Origin: an uncultured Mediterraneibacter sp.
GTDB taxonomy: Bacteria; Bacillota; Clostridia; Lachnospirales; Lachnospiraceae
NCBI GenBank assembly: GCA_944381935.1
Contig: CALWMN010000027.1
Span: 1-34,688, forward strand
Direction of reading: 5' to 3'
DNA length: 34,688 bases
Shown in pieces: positions 32,167 to 34,688 of this stretch; the first letter of the stretch is position 1; the number at the start of each line of letters is the position of its first letter. A program made the translations under genes and the position numbers. Under the pieces are notes generated by a model. The model did no database searches. It was not told where the DNA came from and was given only the letters and a program-made list of their open reading frames with translations.

Positions 32167-33261
32167 ATGTTTCAACTGCCAAAATATAAAGAACCTGATT
32201 TTACGGAACAGAAATTCGCAGATGCACCGGACGCCGCCTGGGAAAAGGTGACAGTCAGGGGCGTCGCTCCCGAAAACTATCACAGCACCTCCATGTACCC
32301 GGAGTACTTTAAGATAGACGGGAAGTGGACACTCGCCAGAGAAAGCCGTATGGATTCCAGCGTTGTTATCCGGGAGGACGGCAGCCTCAGCGTTGTGGAG
32401 AACCGCAATCTTCAGATTGGGGATAAGGTCATCATTGGCCGCACGGAAAACGCTGAGGAAGGAATCTTCCTTCACAGCACCGGCTTCGGTAGCGGGGACG
32501 GGGATACCGATGATCAGTTTGTCTTCCGTCAGGGCCGCAGCCGCGAGACTTCCTATGCCAGAGATTATGACCGTCTCTTTGAACTCCTGAAATACGAGAA
32601 AGAGCACGGCAATATCATCTGGGTCATGGGACCTGCCTTTTCCTTTGACGCAGATGCAAGGCGCGCCATGCAGGCGATGGTCGAGAACGGCTATGTGGAC
32701 GGGTTGATGGCAGGGAATGCCCTTGCCACCCACGATCTGGAAGGCGCCATGTTCCACACCGCCCTCGGACAGGATATTTATACACAGAAGTCCCAGCCAA
32801 ACGGGCACTATCACCATCTGGATGTGATCAACCGGGTAAGGCGCAGCGGCTCCATCCCGCAGTTTATCAAGGATTACAACATCGACAACGGGATCATGTA
32901 CAGCTGCGTAAAGCATAACGTCCCCTTCGTCCTCACCGGTTCCATCCGCGACGACGGTCCCCTGCCGGAAGTAATCGGGAACGCCTACGACGGGCAGACG
33001 GCCATGCGCGGTATGGTAAAGAAGGCAACCACCGTCATCTGCCTTGCCACCATGCTCCACACCATTGCCACAGGAAATATGACGCCGTCCTACCGCGTAG
33101 CGGAGGACGGGACGGTCCGCCCGGTATTCCTCTACACCGTCGACGCAGATGAGTTTGTGGTAAACAAGCTTCTCGACAGGGGAAGCCTCTCTGCCACGAC
33201 GATTGTCACCAATGTCCAGGACTTCATCATGATCGTGGCAAAAGGGATGGGATTGATGTAA
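32167..33261 (+). CDS. LOR/SDH-domain ornithine cyclodeaminase-like protein (TIGR00300 type)
   Basis: A 364-aa protein matching the LOR/SDH family, some archaeal and cyanobacterial (AgrE/ArgZ C-terminal) members of which convert ornithine to proline and ammonia with bound NAD. Segments: GNALATHDLEGAMFHTALGQ, NGHYHHLDVINRVRRSGSI, VPFVLTGSIRDDGPLPEV, VICLATMLHTIATGNMTPS and EFVVNKLLDRGS. Strong conservation makes the family call firm; the reaction is by analogy. No arginine dihydrolase domain is fused. AAAGG lies 11 bases before the ATG at 32167. Second gene of the plus-strand operon after the amidohydrolase. A 380-codon open frame on the other strand is a shadow. Confidence 0.9.
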   Translation: MFQLPKYKEPDFTEQKFADAPDAAWEKVTVRGVAPENYHSTSMYPEYFKIDGKWTLARESRMDSSVVIREDGSLSVVENRNLQIGDKVIIGRTENAEEGIFLHSTGFGSGDGDTDDQFVFRQGRSRETSYARDYDRLFELLKYEKEHGNIIWVMGPAFSFDADARRAMQAMVENGYVDGLMAGNALATHDLEGAMFHTALGQDIYTQKSQPNGHYHHLDVINRVRRSGSIPQFIKDYNIDNGIMYSCVKHNVPFVLTGSIRDDGPLPEVIGNAYDGQTAMRGMVKKATTVICLATMLHTIATGNMTPSYRVAEDGTVRPVFLYTVDADEFVVNKLLDRGSLSATTIVTNVQDFIMIVAKGMGLM

Positions 33262-33265
33262 TCCA

Positions 33266-33760
33266 TTACAGGGTACTGCCCTTTTTGCAAAGAATGACAC
33301 CCGCAGACAGTATCAGCAGGAACCAGCAGACAGTATTGTCGTTATCACCGGTCTGCGGGGAAGCGTCGCTGTCCGTCTTATCTTCCGATTCAGACAGTTG
33401 TTGTTCGTTTTTTACGACGGCTGTCTCTACCGCGGGTTTTTCGTTTTTTACGGCGGCTGTCTCTACCGCGGGTTTTTCGTTTTTTACGGCGGCTGTCTCT
33501 ACCGCGGGTTTTGCATAGCCGCAAACAGCACATTCCTCATGTTTTGCGCCCGCCTCACCTGCAGCAGGCAATTTATCAGTCTTCCATTCAAAGGTGTGGG
33601 CAGCTTCGTTCATCCTCGCCCCGCAGACTGTACATTCCTTCCAGTGAGATACAGCGTCAGATTTCCACTGTGTCCCGGTCTGATGCCCGGCAGCTTCTCC
33701 GTAGGTAAAGATTTCCTCTCCCGCCGCTCCGCATGGTAGAAGTAAAAGAAAATATGAAAT
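33266..33760 (-). pseudogene. 3' fragment of a sortase-anchored surface protein
   Basis: An open frame of 164 codons that begins after a stop codon at 33761 without a start or ribosome site. It ends in a cell-wall sorting signal: SPQTGD, a hydrophobic stretch TVCWFLLILSAGVILC, then CKKGSTL. Before that are three 12-residue repeats (KPAVETAAVKNE and variants) and two copies of a Cys-motif domain (WKECTVCGARMNEAAHTFEWKTDK and EECAVCGYAK) common at the end of large Lachnospiraceae surface proteins. The ATG at 33613 could give a 115-aa product but no signal peptide. I read this as the C-terminal tail of a large surface protein whose 5' part was lost when the segment starting near 33733 was joined to it. 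Confidence 0.6.
33404..33511 (-). repeat. Three tandem 36-bp repeats in the surface-protein fragment
   Basis: Units at 33404-33439, 33440-33475 and 33476-33511 are nearly identical and in frame, each encoding one 12-residue KPAVETA-type repeat. Copy number is likely to vary by slippage. Confidence 0.85.
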
Positions 33761-34497
33761 CTACTACGTATATGAAAACAATAAGTGCATATGCAAACTA
33801 TGGAGGCGGAAAAATTATATTTGGAATAACAGATGACGGAAGAGTAGTGGGGATAGAAAAACCGGAGGAGGCCTGTCTTGATCTGGAAAATAAAATCAAT
33901 GACAGTATGAAGCCGGTACCGGAATATTCAATAAATATTCAGAATGACTCTACTATTCTTTTGTCTGTATCTGAAGGAATTTATAAGCCTTATCTGTACA
34001 AGGGAAAGGCATACAGACGGAATGATACGGCAACAGTTGAACTAGATCGCCTGGAGCTCGGCAGGTTGATCCTTGAGGGGCAGAACAAGTCTTTTGAAGA
34101 GATTGTTTCTGCCAGACAAGAGCTGACATTCTCAAAACTGGAAGAGGAATTTATACGTACAATGGGAATAACCAAACTGAATAAGGATATCCTCAAAACG
34201 TTGGAACTGTATTCAGATAAGAATGGGTATAATAATGCTGCTGCTCTTCTGGCTGATGAAAATGACTTTAAAGGGGTGGATATTATCCGATTTGGCAATA
34301 ATATTGATGAAATTTTGGACAGAGAAACATTGGAAGGAATTTCAATATTAACCCAGTTCAGCAGAAGTATAGAAATGTACTGCAAATATTATCAGTATGA
34401 AAAAATAGATGGAACAGAAAGAAGGACGATTGAGAAGGTTCCGGAAAAGGCTTTTCGTGAAGCAATTGGTCCTATGTCAAGAAAAAGTACAAATTAA
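33733..34497 (+). pseudogene. AlbA_2-domain ATP-binding protein, truncated at both ends
   Basis: The frame starts MVEVKENMKSTTYMKTISAYANYGGG and continues IIFGITDDGRVVGIE, the core of the Schlafen AlbA_2 domain found with a winged helix or GHKL-like C-terminal region in bacterial transcription-regulator-like proteins. The usual first residues before VEFKE are missing and the ATG has no ribosome site. At the other end the conserved region PEKAFREAI breaks into GPMSRKSTN and a stop, where a relative would continue with an NA(L/I)VHRDW-type motif. Composition changes sharply at 33733 from GC-rich to AT-rich. It is therefore probably an internal gene fragment, cut at 33733 by a recombination junction and near 34463-34480 by the IS3 element. 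Confidence 0.6.
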
Positions 34498-34688
34498 ATA
34501 TGCCCTGTTTAGTGTTGAGTTACCCTGCTAAAGCTTCAGCTCTTTTATCTAACGCTGCATAGTATTCCTCTTCATACTGATCTGGCGAAAGATATCCACA
34601 ATGGCTGTGTATCCTCACTGTGTTATAAAATGTTTCTATATATTCGAATACCAGCTTATATGCATGCCGGTAATTAAAAATTTTAAAA
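34476..34688 (-). mobile_element. IS3-family insertion sequence, partial (runs off the window)
   Basis: The end of the window carries the 3' part of an IS3-type element in minus orientation. The transposase tail is listed separately. The terminal inverted repeat probably begins near TGTCAAGAAAAAGTAC (about 34476), which starts with TG as in IS3-family ends. The exact boundary cannot be fixed without the other end. Confidence 0.6.
34520..34688 (-). CDS. IS3-family transposase, C-terminal part (partial)
   Basis: On the minus strand 55 codons end at TAA (34520-34522). The translation contains AYKLVFEYIETFYNTVRIHS and HCGYLSPDQYEEEYYAALD, the characteristic end of the IS3/IS150 OrfB integrase-type transposase (rve domain, after the catalytic Glu). 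The start lies beyond the window. Confidence 0.85.
   Translation of the reverse strand, partial: FKIFNYRHAYKLVFEYIETFYNTVRIHSHCGYLSPDQYEEEYYAALDKRAEALAG

Noticed and set aside
32158-33300. 380-codon open frame antisense to the LOR/SDH gene
   Set aside because: Mirror frame of a highly conserved gene; no ribosome site and no recognisable domain.
33404-33511. CRISPR-like array
   Set aside because: The 36-bp units are directly adjacent without spacers and encode in-frame peptide repeats.

Overview
The window looks like a chromosomal segment of a low-to-mid GC Firmicute, most likely Lachnospiraceae (Clostridia). Reasons: AGGAGG-type ribosome binding sites and sigma-A promoters throughout, a SAM-I riboswitch on metK, a T-box leader on cstA, a GlpP-type glycerol regulon, DUF1667-linked glycerol-3-phosphate oxidation and a Gram-positive sorting signal. 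This is inference from gene content; no rRNA is present. Most genes lie on the minus strand.

Layout. 1-480: the last codons of an upstream gene and a field of short repeats and hairpins. 482-7348: housekeeping and accessory genes (asparagine synthetase-like protein lacking the glutaminase cysteine, a 118-aa CxCPxC protein, a probable structured ncRNA, a lipoprotein, two GNAT acetyltransferases, a broken lipoprotein gene, a DUF1349 protein, an esterase, a flavin reductase). 7490-16895: a glycerol/dihydroxyacetone island. The minus-strand operon glpP-glpK-glpF, an FAD/[2Fe-2S] glycerol-3-phosphate dehydrogenase, an FAD/NAD oxidoreductase, DUF1667 and a 63-aa acidic Cys-repeat peptide stands beside a plus-strand dhaK-dhaL-dhaM operon. 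Between them is an AhpF-N-terminal-like thioredoxin-fold gene that shares a symmetric divergent promoter with dhaK. Both routes deliver dihydroxyacetone phosphate. 16960-23325: ahpC, cstA under a T-box, a two-component system, metK under a SAM-I riboswitch. 23326-27403: capA, murA, a shikimate-kinase-like gene and an unknown basic-tailed protein.

27531-33261: a divergent pair of operons (M20 amidohydrolase + YfcC transporter on minus; YtcJ-like amidohydrolase + LOR/SDH-type ornithine cyclodeaminase-like protein on plus) that looks like an uptake and deacylation module for acylated or basic amino acids. 33262-34688: a scrambled end, with a headless sortase-anchored surface-protein fragment, an AlbA_2 ATP-binding gene truncated at both ends, and the 3' end of an IS3-family transposase.

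Most notable: the 63-aa repeat peptide at the end of the glycerol operon; the ~225-nt ncRNA at 2803-3026; a probable GlpP antitermination circuit with leader and internal terminators; the cstA T-box; and a ~49-nt sequence found twice, each time just after a minus-strand terminator and just before a gene.
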